A model generated the notes under the pieces. That model was not told where the DNA came from. It was given only the letters and a program-made list of their open reading frames with translations, and made no database searches. A stretch of DNA of 64,000 nt. Origin: Streptomyces sp. A3M-1-3 (lineage in GTDB: Bacteria; Actinomycetota; Actinomycetes; Streptomycetales; Streptomycetaceae). Both the position numbers and the translations under genes were made by a program. Position 1 is the first letter of the stretch. Every line of letters starts with the position of its first letter. Below, piece after piece: positions 24,948 through 32,754 of this stretch. The stretch spans positions 62,001 to 126,000 of the forward strand of contig NZ_JANAVP010000014.1 in assembly GCF_024213665.1 (NCBI RefSeq), read 5' to 3'.

Positions 24948-26306
24948 GTGGGACGACTCTTCGGCACGGACGGTGTGCGCGGTGTCGCCAACGCGGATCT
25001 GACGGCGGAGCTCGCGCTCGGCCTGTCGGTCGCGGCGGCTCATGTGCTCGCCGAGGCGGGCACCTTCGAGGGCCATCGGCCGACCGCCGTGGTCGGCCGT
25101 GACCCGCGTGCGTCGGGAGAGTTCCTGGAGGCCGCCGTCGTGGCGGGTCTCGCGAGCGCGGGCGTGGACGTCCTGCGCGTCGGTGTGCTGCCCACCCCGG
25201 CGGTGGCGTATCTCACCGGTGCGCTGGGTGCCGACCTCGGCGTGATGCTCTCGGCGAGCCACAACGCCATGCCGGACAACGGCATCAAGTTCTTCGCGCG
25301 CGGGGGCCACAAGCTGGCCGACGACCTCGAGGACCGCATCGAGACGGTGTACGAGCAGCACCGCACCGGTGCCCCGTGGGAGCGGCCCACCGGTTCCGGT
25401 GTCGGCCGCGTCCGCTCGTACGGTGAGGGCTTCGAGCGGTACGTCGCCCACCTCATCGGCGTCCTCCCGAACCGTCTCGACGGGCTCAAGGTCGTCCTCG
25501 ACGAGGCGCACGGCGCCGCCTCCCGCGTCTCGCCCGAGGCCTTCGCGCGCGCCGGCGCCGAGGTCGTGACGATCGGCGCCGATCCGGACGGCCTGAACAT
25601 CAACGACGGCTGCGGCTCCACGCACCTCGGCCAGCTGAAGGCCGCCGTCGTCGAGCACGGCGCGGACTTCGGCATCGCGCACGACGGCGACGCCGACCGC
25701 TGCCTCGCCGTGGACGGCGCGGGCGAGGAGGTCGACGGCGACCAGATCCTCGCCGTGCTGGCCCTCGCGATGCGCGAGTCGGGCGAGCTGCGGGAGAACA
25801 CCGTCGTCGGCACGGTCATGTCCAACCTCGGCTTCAAGCTGGCGATGGAGCGCGAGGGCATCGAGCTCGTACAGACGGGCGTCGGCGACCGGTACGTACT
25901 GGAGTCGATGAAGGAGCACGGATACGCGCTGGGCGGCGAGCAGTCCGGCCACGTGATCATCCTCGACCACGCGACGACCGGCGACGGCACCCTCACCGGC
26001 CTGCTGCTGGCCGCCCGGGTCGCCGCCACCGGCCGCTCGCTGGCCGAGCTGGCCGGCGTTATGCAGCGGCTGCCGCAGGTGCTGATCAACGTCCCCGACG
26101 TCGACAAGTCGCGCGTCGCTACGTCACCCGAGCTGGCCGCCGCGGTCGTCGAGGCCGAGCGCGAGCTGGGCTCGACGGGCCGAGTGCTGCTGCGCTCGTC
26201 GGGCACCGAGCCGCTGGTCCGCGTCATGGTCGAAGCGGCCGACATCGACCAGGCCCGATCAGTGGCGGGCCGACTGGCGGACGCGGTCAAGTCCGCGCTG
26301 GGCTAG
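24948..26306 (+). CDS. glmM: Phosphoglucosamine mutase
   Basis: The protein has 452 residues. GlmM converts glucosamine-6-phosphate to glucosamine-1-phosphate for UDP-GlcNAc synthesis in the cytosol. The active-site serine lies in MLSASHNAMPDNGIKFF (~residue 101), the metal-binding loop is HDGDADRC (~residue 245) and the sugar-binding loop is GGEQSGHV. The phosphate-binding RSSGTEPLVRV is near the end. GTG 24948 follows GGAGG. GlmS, the preceding enzyme of the pathway, is at 32.8 kb. Confidence 0.97.
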   Translation: MGRLFGTDGVRGVANADLTAELALGLSVAAAHVLAEAGTFEGHRPTAVVGRDPRASGEFLEAAVVAGLASAGVDVLRVGVLPTPAVAYLTGALGADLGVMLSASHNAMPDNGIKFFARGGHKLADDLEDRIETVYEQHRTGAPWERPTGSGVGRVRSYGEGFERYVAHLIGVLPNRLDGLKVVLDEAHGAASRVSPEAFARAGAEVVTIGADPDGLNINDGCGSTHLGQLKAAVVEHGADFGIAHDGDADRCLAVDGAGEEVDGDQILAVLALAMRESGELRENTVVGTVMSNLGFKLAMEREGIELVQTGVGDRYVLESMKEHGYALGGEQSGHVIILDHATTGDGTLTGLLLAARVAATGRSLAELAGVMQRLPQVLINVPDVDKSRVATSPELAAAVVEAERELGSTGRVLLRSSGTEPLVRVMVEAADIDQARSVAGRLADAVKSALG

Positions 26307-26312
26307 TCGGAC

Positions 26313-27278
26313 TTACTCCTTCGGGAGCTGTGGCGTACCCGGTCGCCGGGTCATCCGGCCCTGCTGGGTGCGCCACAGCAGTTTCCAGCCGATGAGGGTG
26401 AGCGTGCCGGCGAGGATGATGCCGAGCAGGTTCAGCAGCAGCTGCGCGGCCGAGCCCCACATCTGGCCCACCTCGCCGTAGCTGAGCGCCACGGCGGCGT
26501 TCGCCGCGGCCGGGACCGTGGTCACCGAGATCGCGACGCCCACCAGAGCGCCGGATTTGGCGGAGGTCAGTGAGAGCACCCCGGCCGCACCGGCGAGCAG
26601 CGCCACGATGAAGGAGAAGGGGTCGGGCTGCCAGATGAAGCTGGTGTTCGGGCGGGGATTTTTGAGCATGCCCTGGTCGAACTGGCCGAGGGAGTCCATC
26701 ACCAGGCTGAACACCGTCGTCGCCACGATCGCCACGGCGAAACCGACCAACAGGGCGACCAGCGAGCGCGCGGCGAGCCTCGGAGCGCGCTGCACCAGGC
26801 CCGTACAGATTCCGGCGAGCGGGCCGAACTCCGGGCCGACCGCCATCGCGCCGACGATCAGAATCGCGTTGTCCAGGACCACGCCGCAGGCCGCGATCAT
26901 CGTCGCGAGGATCAGGAAGGCGATGTAGGTGATCGTGAGGGTGGACTCCTCATGGGTTGCCTCGGCCAGCTGCTCCCAGACCACCGCGTCCGCGGCCTCG
27001 CCCGGAGCCTCTTCCTCCGCCTGCTCGGCGCGCTTGGAGATGGAGAGGTCGATGTTCTCGACGGCGATCGACCCGGACTTGTCGATGCCGAGCGTCCGCA
27101 TCTCGGCCAGCAGCTCGTCGGCCGCCTCGCGCGCGACGTCGCACAGTACGAGATCGCCCTTGGGGTTGCGGGCGGCGCCGGTCAGTACGACCAGATGGGT
27201 GGTACCGACCGTCTTGTCGATCAGCGCGAGCACCTCGTCCGTACGGTCGTGAGGGGTGATCATCCGAAGATGCAGCAT
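26313..27278 (-). CDS. DUF389 integral membrane protein
   Basis: The protein has 321 residues. The first ~115 are soluble (MLHLRMITPHDRTDEVLALI...) and the rest holds about six membrane segments, with the DUF389 pattern ILIVGAMAVGPEFGPLAGI and SLTSAKSGALVGVAISVTTVP. The function of this family is unknown. It follows coaA on the same strand by 25 bp and is probably co-transcribed, and converges with glmM, ending 6 bp from its stop. Confidence 0.88.
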   Translation of the reverse strand: MLHLRMITPHDRTDEVLALIDKTVGTTHLVVLTGAARNPKGDLVLCDVAREAADELLAEMRTLGIDKSGSIAVENIDLSISKRAEQAEEEAPGEAADAVVWEQLAEATHEESTLTITYIAFLILATMIAACGVVLDNAILIVGAMAVGPEFGPLAGICTGLVQRAPRLAARSLVALLVGFAVAIVATTVFSLVMDSLGQFDQGMLKNPRPNTSFIWQPDPFSFIVALLAGAAGVLSLTSAKSGALVGVAISVTTVPAAANAAVALSYGEVGQMWGSAAQLLLNLLGIILAGTLTLIGWKLLWRTQQGRMTRRPGTPQLPKE

Positions 27279-27303
27279 GGCCGCACCTTAGCGGGGGCGT
27301 CCC

Positions 27304-28302
27304 CTAGAGTTTGCGCAGGCTGAGTCGCTGGACCTTGTGGTCAGGGCCCTTGCGCAGCACCAGGGTGGCACGGCCGCGCGTCGGAGCCACGTTCTCCAGC
27401 AGATTCGGCCGGTTGATCGTCCGCCACATGGTGCGCGCGTAGTCCAGGGCCTCCTCCTCGGAGACCTGGGTGTACTTCCTGAAGTACGAGAAGGGGTTCT
27501 GGAACGCCGTCTCGCGCAGCTTCCGGAAGCGGTTCAGGTACCAGTTCTCGATGTCCTCCGGGCGCGCGTCGACGTACACGCTGAAGTCGAAGTAGTCGGC
27601 GAGGCCGACCCGTGTGCGGCCGTCCTTGCCGGGCAGAGCGGGCTGGAGGACGTTGAGGCCCTCGACGATCAGGATGTCGGGGCGGCGGACCGTCAGGCGC
27701 TCGCCGGGCACGATGTCGTAGATGAGGTGTGAGTAGACGGGCGCGGTCACCTCGTCCTTGCCGGCTTTGATGTCGGCGACGAACCGGGTCAGCGCGCGGC
27801 GGTCGTACGACTCGGGGAAGCCCTTGCGCGACATCAGGCCGCGATCCCGCAGTTCCTTCATCGGCAGAAGGAACCCGTCCGTGGTGACCAGCTCGACCCG
27901 CGGGTGTTCCGGCCAGCGGGCCAGCAGCGCCTGGAGGAGACGCGCGACCGTGGACTTGCCGACCGCGACGCTGCCGGCGACCCCTATGACGAACGGGGTG
28001 CCCTGCTGGGCGCCATGGCCGTTGCCCGCGTCGCCCAGGAAGGTGTTCAGGGCGCCGCGCAGGCTGCTGGTGGCCCCCACATAGAGGTTGAGCAGGCGGG
28101 AGAGCGGCAGATAGACGTCCCGTACCTCGTCGAGGTCGATGACGTCGCCGAGGCCGCGCAGCCGCTCGACCTCCTCGGCGCTCAGCGGCAGCGGCGTCTT
28201 CTCGCGCAGCGCGCTCCACTCCGTACGGGTGAGGTCCACGTACGGGGACGACGTCGTGGAGTCGGCCCGGCGGTGGGCGCTTCCTGGCGGCGAAGTGATC
28301 AC
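27304..28302 (-). CDS. coaA: Pantothenate kinase, type I
   Basis: A 332-residue enzyme that phosphorylates pantothenate in the first step of coenzyme A synthesis. It has the P-loop GVAGSVAVGKST (107-118), TTDGFLLP, RKGFPESYD, YSHLIYDI, and the C-terminal FRKYTQVSEEEALDYA. GTG 28302 (MITSPPGSAHRR) is used. It is the first gene of a minus-strand pair with the DUF389 gene. Confidence 0.96.
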   Translation of the reverse strand: MITSPPGSAHRRADSTTSSPYVDLTRTEWSALREKTPLPLSAEEVERLRGLGDVIDLDEVRDVYLPLSRLLNLYVGATSSLRGALNTFLGDAGNGHGAQQGTPFVIGVAGSVAVGKSTVARLLQALLARWPEHPRVELVTTDGFLLPMKELRDRGLMSRKGFPESYDRRALTRFVADIKAGKDEVTAPVYSHLIYDIVPGERLTVRRPDILIVEGLNVLQPALPGKDGRTRVGLADYFDFSVYVDARPEDIENWYLNRFRKLRETAFQNPFSYFRKYTQVSEEEALDYARTMWRTINRPNLLENVAPTRGRATLVLRKGPDHKVQRLSLRKL

Positions 28303-28395
28303 AGAGCCATTGTCGCGGCTCCACGAACACTGTGGCGGGTGGGATCGGTCACGCGGGAGCCCCCCGCCCCATCGGCGGGATGTGGTGATCTATGC

Positions 28396-28432
28396 GTCAG
28401 TCAGTCAGTCAGTCGGTCAGTCGGTCAGTCAG
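28396..28432. repeat. Tetranucleotide microsatellite (GTCA/GTCG)n
   Basis: About nine 4-bp units, GTCA with two GTCG variants, run without interruption over 37 bp. The repeat ends inside the stop codon of the AAA ATPase gene (minus strand) and lies upstream of coaA. Such tracts can change length by slippage and are rare in this genome. Confidence 0.85.
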
Positions 28433-29850
28433 GGCCGGCGCCAGGCGCCCAGCAACTCCTCCGGGCCGTACGTGGCCTGGAAGCCGGTGCAGGAGACGCC
28501 GCTGCGGGAGACTGCGACCAGGGGCAGTGGGTCGTCGCTCACCGCGGCGCGGTGTTTGTGGAGGGCGGCCAGGTCGTGGGCGTCGAAGGGGGAGTTCTCC
28601 AGCCACTTGACCGAGCCGAGGAAGAGCAGGCGCTTGGCGGCCGGGGCGCGATCCGCTGCGACGATGTCGATCTCGACGTCGTTGCTGCGCGTCCAGTAGC
28701 CGCCGATCGCCGGGGCCGCGGGCAAGTCACCGTCCGGCAGCAGCCGTGCGAGCGATTCGCGGACCAGGGGCTCGACCGCCCTGCCACGCCAGCTCGTCCA
28801 GCGTTCCTTGATCCTGGCCAGGGTCAGATCACCGCGCAGGCGCTCGACCTCCGCCATGTGCGGGCCGAGAAACGCGAGCCAGAATCTCAGGTACGGGTCG
28901 GCCACGCGGTAGCGGCGCTCCTTGGAGGGGCGCAGGGAGACCGGCAGTTCGGCTGACACCACGCGCTTGCCGGCGAGGAGTTCGGCCGCTCGGCTGAGTG
29001 TGGAGTGCGAGATTCCGCCGGCCGCGCGGGCGATGTTGCTGAACGTGCGTTCGCCGCTGCCGATCGCCTGGAGGACCTCGCGCGCCGTCGCATGGGGCGG
29101 GAACTCGGCGGCGAGCGACCGCTCGGCGGAGACCAGCAGTGCCGAGATGGGATTGGCGAGGGAGGCTTCGAGGAACTGCCATACGGTCGCACCGGGCCGC
29201 CACTCGGCGCAGACGAGCGGCAGACCGCCGGTCAGCAGCGCGGCGTCGAAGGCAGCCGCCGGGTCGAGGTCGAGCATGTCGGCGATGTCCGCGGGATTGA
29301 GCGGGCCGACCACCATTTCGCGGCCGCGCTGATGGAACGGTCGCTCGTAGCTGTTGAGGGCCTCCATCATCGAGAGGTCGGAGCCGATCAGCAGCAGGAG
29401 CACCGGCTTGTTGCGGAGATGGCGGTCCCAGGCCCGTTGGAGTACGCCCTCGAAGGCGTCGACGCTGTCCATCAGGTACGGCACCTCGTCCAGCACGACC
29501 ACGCTCGGAGCATCGTCCGGGAGCACCTGGGCCAACAAGCGGAACGCCGCCGGCCACTGCGTCGGCGCCGCCTCGGTGAGCAGATCGCGTTCGGGCAGCG
29601 CCGAGGCGGCCGCGGCCTCAAGGAACTCCGCCAGCTCGGCCTCGGCGGATCGGCCGGCCGCGGTGAAGAACAGAAACGGCACGCCGGACCGGTGCAGGAA
29701 CTCCTCCACCAGGCTGGACTTGCCAATGCGCCTGCGCCCCCGGATGAGCACGCACTGCCCGGGACGCGGCTCGCCGGTGGCGGTGCGCACCTGTTCGAGC
29801 ACTCCGTCAAGGGTCTGGATTTCCCGCTCTCTGCCGATGAAGCGTGGCAT
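28429..29850 (-). CDS. AAA ATPase of the archaeal ATPase/DUF234 type
   Basis: The protein has 473 residues. Walker A is GRRRIGKSS (38-46) and Walker B is VVVLDEVPYL (117-126). A winged-helix region follows (GISHSTLSRAAELLAGKR, ~270-290), then a C-terminal domain where NDVEIDIVAAD and LFLGSVKW resemble the nuclease-like DUF234 fold; the usual acidic residue before the lysine motif appears replaced by Ser. ATG 29850 with GAGAGGTGG upstream is preferred over an in-frame TTG. Family members are often stand-alone and of unknown role, possibly mobile or defence-related. Confidence 0.85.
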   Translation of the reverse strand: MPRFIGREREIQTLDGVLEQVRTATGEPRPGQCVLIRGRRRIGKSSLVEEFLHRSGVPFLFFTAAGRSAEAELAEFLEAAAASALPERDLLTEAAPTQWPAAFRLLAQVLPDDAPSVVVLDEVPYLMDSVDAFEGVLQRAWDRHLRNKPVLLLLIGSDLSMMEALNSYERPFHQRGREMVVGPLNPADIADMLDLDPAAAFDAALLTGGLPLVCAEWRPGATVWQFLEASLANPISALLVSAERSLAAEFPPHATAREVLQAIGSGERTFSNIARAAGGISHSTLSRAAELLAGKRVVSAELPVSLRPSKERRYRVADPYLRFWLAFLGPHMAEVERLRGDLTLARIKERWTSWRGRAVEPLVRESLARLLPDGDLPAAPAIGGYWTRSNDVEIDIVAADRAPAAKRLLFLGSVKWLENSPFDAHDLAALHKHRAAVSDDPLPLVAVSRSGVSCTGFQATYGPEELLGAWRRP

Positions 29851-29891
29851 GGGGGACCACCTCTCAGGTGACAAGCCTCGGCACTGAATGG

Positions 29892-29935
29892 TATCGATAG
29901 CAATAGTATCGCACCCGATAGTATTGTGCTCGATA
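29892..29935 (-). promoter_or_regulatory. AT-rich imperfect palindrome upstream of the AAA ATPase gene
   Basis: Two 20-nt arms (29892-29911 and 29916-29935) match at 16 of 20 positions around a CACC spacer, and TATCG/CGATA blocks recur through it. It lies 42-85 bp upstream of the ATPase ATG and is far more AT-rich than its surroundings. This looks like an operator and promoter, perhaps for autoregulation. Confidence 0.6.
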
Positions 29936-29954
29936 CGATCAACAGGAACACGAC

Positions 29955-30431
29955 TCAGGCGGCGTGGGCCGGTTCCGGCCGCCCGGGGCCGAGTTCGAAC
30001 CAGAGGAGTTTGCCGCCGCGGCCGAAGAGGTCTTCGCCGAGCGGGTAGCCGCCCCAGTTGTCGGCACAGAGCCGTACGAGCAGCAGCCCCCGCCCGCCGT
30101 CCCGGTCGGCCGGGCCCCGGGCGGGTACGGGTCGTAGCGCTCCCGGAGGCTTGTCGAACGGGGCCGGGATGACGGGGTTGCTGTCCCAGACGCTGATCCG
30201 CAGCCAGCCTCCGTCCATGTGCCGTAGCCGCAGCATCGCCGGCCCGGCGGAGTGCCGGTACGCGTTGGTGACCAGTTCGCAGGCCAGCAGTTCGGCGGTA
30301 TCGAGCAGTTCACCCATGCCATGCCCTCCCAGTACGGCCCGCAGCGTCTTCCGGGCCACGCGCGGGGCGCGGGGATCGTGGGGGAGTTGGAGTACGTACG
30401 ACCAGGGTGCGTGCGGGGATACGGTGTTCAC
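29955..30431 (-). CDS. HATPase-like ATP-binding protein (RsbW/anti-sigma type)
   Basis: A 158-residue protein with the GHKL ATPase boxes: N box ACELVTNAYRHS (~residues 49-60), D box WDSNP (~81-85) and G box DGGRGLLLV (~110-118). The arrangement is that of stand-alone anti-sigma kinases of the RsbW/SpoIIAB type, frequent in Streptomyces. It is divergent from the WhiJ-like/DUF397 genes, which together form an abaA-like cluster. No sigma or anti-anti-sigma gene is nearby. Confidence 0.85.
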   Translation of the reverse strand: MNTVSPHAPWSYVLQLPHDPRAPRVARKTLRAVLGGHGMGELLDTAELLACELVTNAYRHSAGPAMLRLRHMDGGWLRISVWDSNPVIPAPFDKPPGALRPVPARGPADRDGGRGLLLVRLCADNWGGYPLGEDLFGRGGKLLWFELGPGRPEPAHAA

Positions 30432-30637
30432 GGAAGTCTCCTGCGGGGAGGTGGAGTTGGTTCACGCGCCGACGGCGCGGTGCGGTGGCAGTGCCGCGGG
30501 ATGCGGTGCGCTTCCGGCTGACCGGCCGGGCCGGTGAGTGGCTTGGGTCACACCGTAGCGTGCAAGTTGTAAGGTCTTATATCGATTCTGGGAAGATGTT
30601 TCATCTCCACTCGTGTGGGTGACCTTGGAGAGACCCG

Positions 30638-31489
30638 ATGCCGGCCCGTACGTCCCTGACCCTGCGCCAGCAACGCCTCGGTACCGAGCTGCGCAAACTC
30701 CGCGAGCGGGCCGGGCTCACCTCGACGCAGGCGGCGGCCCTTCTCGGTGGCCCGCAGTCCCGGATCAGCAACATCGAGGCCGGCCGGTACGCGGTGAGCG
30801 CGGACCGGGTGCGCACCATGACCCACAACTACGCCTGTTCGGACGAGCCTTATGCCGAAGCGCTCGCGTCCATGACAGGCACGCGCGCTCGCGGCTGGTG
30901 GGACGAGTACCAGGAACTGCTGGCCCCTGGCCTGCTCGATCTCGCCGAGCTGGAACATCAGGCAACCGCCCTGCGCGTCGCGGTGGTGATTCACATTCCC
31001 GGCCTGCTCCAGACCACCGCCCACGCACGTGCTGTGATGGCGGAGAGCGTCCCGCCCTTGCGGCCGTACGAGATCGAGCACCGCGTCTCGTACCGCATCA
31101 AACGGCAGGCCGTCCTCTACGAGGGCATCCCCACCCACTACACGGCCATCGTCCACGAAGCTGCGCTGCGCATGGGCTATGGCGGTCCCCTGGTTGCCCG
31201 TGAGCAGCTCGGCACTCTGCTGGAAGAGAGCGAGCGCGACAACGTGACCATCCTGGTCATCCCGTTCGGCGAGGCGTCCTTTCCCGCTTCCGGCCAGTCG
31301 ATCACGTATGCGTCCGGGCCGGTCCCCCAGCTCGACACGGTCGTCCTCGACACCGACCACGGCTGTGAATTTCTGGATGCCGAGGCCCAGTTGGGGCGCT
31401 ACAGGTCCGTGCTCGACCGGATGGAGGCCCGAGCACTCTCCGCCACGAAGTCCCGCGAACTCATTCACCACATTGCCCAAGGCACCTGA
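30638..31489 (+). CDS. WhiJ-like transcriptional regulator (HTH + DUF5753)
   Basis: The protein has 283 residues. The N-terminal xre-type helix-turn-helix covers about residues 12-65 (LGTELRKLRERAGLTSTQAA, GGPQSRISNIEAGRYAVSA). DUF5753 fills the rest, with WWDEYQELL, HIPGLLQTTAHARAVM and the C-terminal LDTDHGCEFLDAEAQLG. It resembles WhiJ and its many paralogues, which control development in Streptomyces together with DUF397 partners. ATG 30638 follows GGAGAGACCCG. Confidence 0.9.
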   Translation: MPARTSLTLRQQRLGTELRKLRERAGLTSTQAAALLGGPQSRISNIEAGRYAVSADRVRTMTHNYACSDEPYAEALASMTGTRARGWWDEYQELLAPGLLDLAELEHQATALRVAVVIHIPGLLQTTAHARAVMAESVPPLRPYEIEHRVSYRIKRQAVLYEGIPTHYTAIVHEAALRMGYGGPLVAREQLGTLLEESERDNVTILVIPFGEASFPASGQSITYASGPVPQLDTVVLDTDHGCEFLDAEAQLGRYRSVLDRMEARALSATKSRELIHHIAQGT

Positions 31490-31501
31490 CAGGGAGTCCT
31501 C

Positions 31502-31693
31502 GTGCTCGAACTCGAATGGCGGAAATCCTCCTACAGTGCCGAAGCCGCCAACTGCGTCTGCGTCGCTGTCGCCCCGGACGGAACCCTCCGACTCCGCGAC
31601 AGCAAGGCGCCCGAAATCATCTTTGCCGCGAGTTCCCAGGCCTTGCGCAGATTCATAGGCGCTGTCGCCATGGGGCAGTTCGACCGGGGATGA
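31502..31693 (+). CDS. DUF397 domain protein
   Basis: A 63-residue DUF397 protein from GTG 31502, with WRKSSYSAEAANCVCVAVAP and LRLRDSKAPE. It lies 12 bp after the WhiJ-like gene with an AGGGAG site. Its C-terminal third (ASSQALRRFIGAVAMGQF) is more hydrophobic than the other two DUF397 proteins of the window. Confidence 0.88.
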   Translation: MLELEWRKSSYSAEAANCVCVAVAPDGTLRLRDSKAPEIIFAASSQALRRFIGAVAMGQFDRG

Positions 31694-31698
31694 ATGGG

Positions 31699-31731
31699 CG
31701 TCATGTCTGCGTTGGTCACGCAGACATGACG
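31699..31731 (+). terminator. Perfect 14-bp hairpin after the DUF397 gene
   Basis: CGTCATGTCTGCGT (31699-31712) pairs exactly with 31718-31731 around TGGTC. It starts 6 bp after the DUF397 stop. There is no T-run, so it is either an I-shaped actinobacterial terminator or a protein-binding palindrome. Confidence 0.65.
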
Positions 31732-31876
31732 ATCACGTACCGTCCTGGACCCCTGAGATCACCGAAGTGACGTCACCTCATAGGGTTTGCACAGCCACAA
31801 CCGGCCGCGACACCCAAGGCGCTGACCCTTCTCGCCGGTGGGCGGGCCGTTGTTCATTGACTCAGAAAGTTGTGCC

Positions 31877-32632
31877 ATGCGAGCCATGCTCATACGTCGT
31901 AGTGCCGTCGCCGCCTCCGCGGTCTCCCTGGCTCTCCTGGCCGCCGCCTGCGGTGGCCAGGAGTCGGGTGGTGACGCCAAGGGTGACGGGAAGGCAAAGG
32001 GGACGGCTGCCGCCGAGCCCGCGGCCAAGGCGCTGACGGCGGCCGAGCTGGAGAAGCTCGCGCTGGTTCAGGGTGACGTCAAGGACCACAAGATCGCCAA
32101 GCCCGCCAAGGACGACCTCACGCCCGCCGGCCTCACCGCCGACAAGCCCGCGTGTGCGCCGGTCGCCAAGGCGCTCTCCGCCCTCGCCGTTGGCAAGCCC
32201 GTGGCCACCGTCCAGCGCAAGGTCGTTGCCGAGCCCAAGAAGGATGCCTCCGCCTCGCCGGAGGAGGCACTCCTTTCAGGCCTCGGCATGACGATGACGA
32301 TGGCGTCTCTCTCCTCCTACGAGGGCGAGGGCGCCGAGGACGTCGTCGGCGTTCTGCGCGAGGCCGGCAGTACGTGTGCCACCGGGTTCACCATGTCTGT
32401 CGCCGGCGAGAAGCAGAAGATCACCAAGCTCACTCCGGAGACCGTCTCCGGCGGCCAGGAGGCTCTCGCCTGGACCGTGCACGTGGAGCAGGACGGGGAG
32501 AAGGGCGCGTTCAAGCTCGCGTTCGTACGCCAGGGCACGACGCTCGCCTCCTTCTCCGCGATCAACCTCGCGACCCCCGACTACGACCTGCCGAAGGCCG
32601 TCATCGACGCGCAGGTGGCCAAGCTCGGCTGA
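31877..32632 (+). CDS. Putative secreted lipoprotein
   Basis: The protein has 251 residues. A signal peptide with basic start (MRAMLIRR) and hydrophobic core ends in LLAAAC, predicting lipidation at Cys25. The mature part begins with a Gly/Lys/Ala-rich linker and a ~190-residue domain (AELEKLALVQGDVKDHKIAK; later VEQDGEKGAFKLAFVRQG). No family is recognised. ATG 31877 gives a proper signal peptide, whereas the upstream GTG 31838 does not. Confidence 0.75.
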   Translation: MRAMLIRRSAVAASAVSLALLAAACGGQESGGDAKGDGKAKGTAAAEPAAKALTAAELEKLALVQGDVKDHKIAKPAKDDLTPAGLTADKPACAPVAKALSALAVGKPVATVQRKVVAEPKKDASASPEEALLSGLGMTMTMASLSSYEGEGAEDVVGVLREAGSTCATGFTMSVAGEKQKITKLTPETVSGGQEALAWTVHVEQDGEKGAFKLAFVRQGTTLASFSAINLATPDYDLPKAVIDAQVAKLG

Positions 32633-32742
32633 GCCCGCCACGTCGGTGGATTTTCCCGGCCCCCGCCCTGGCGCAGATCGCTGGGCGGGGGCCGGAATGG
32701 GTGCGTACCGCGTCAAGACGTGTTGCGTCACACGGAGGGTCG

Positions 32743-32748
32743 TAGGCT
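32743..32748 (+). promoter_or_regulatory. -10 element for leaderless glmS
   Basis: TAGGCT at 32743-32748 ends 6 bp before the glmS ATG. A TTGCGT lies upstream at 32723-32728 with short (14-bp) spacing. The nearest GGAGGG is 15 bp from the ATG, too far for normal use. Confidence 0.5.
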
Positions 32749-32754
32749 GCCGTC

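Noticed and set aside
31767..32036. Short frames overlapping the lipoprotein start
   Set aside because: The lipoprotein frame has a signal peptide and lipobox; the others have neither.
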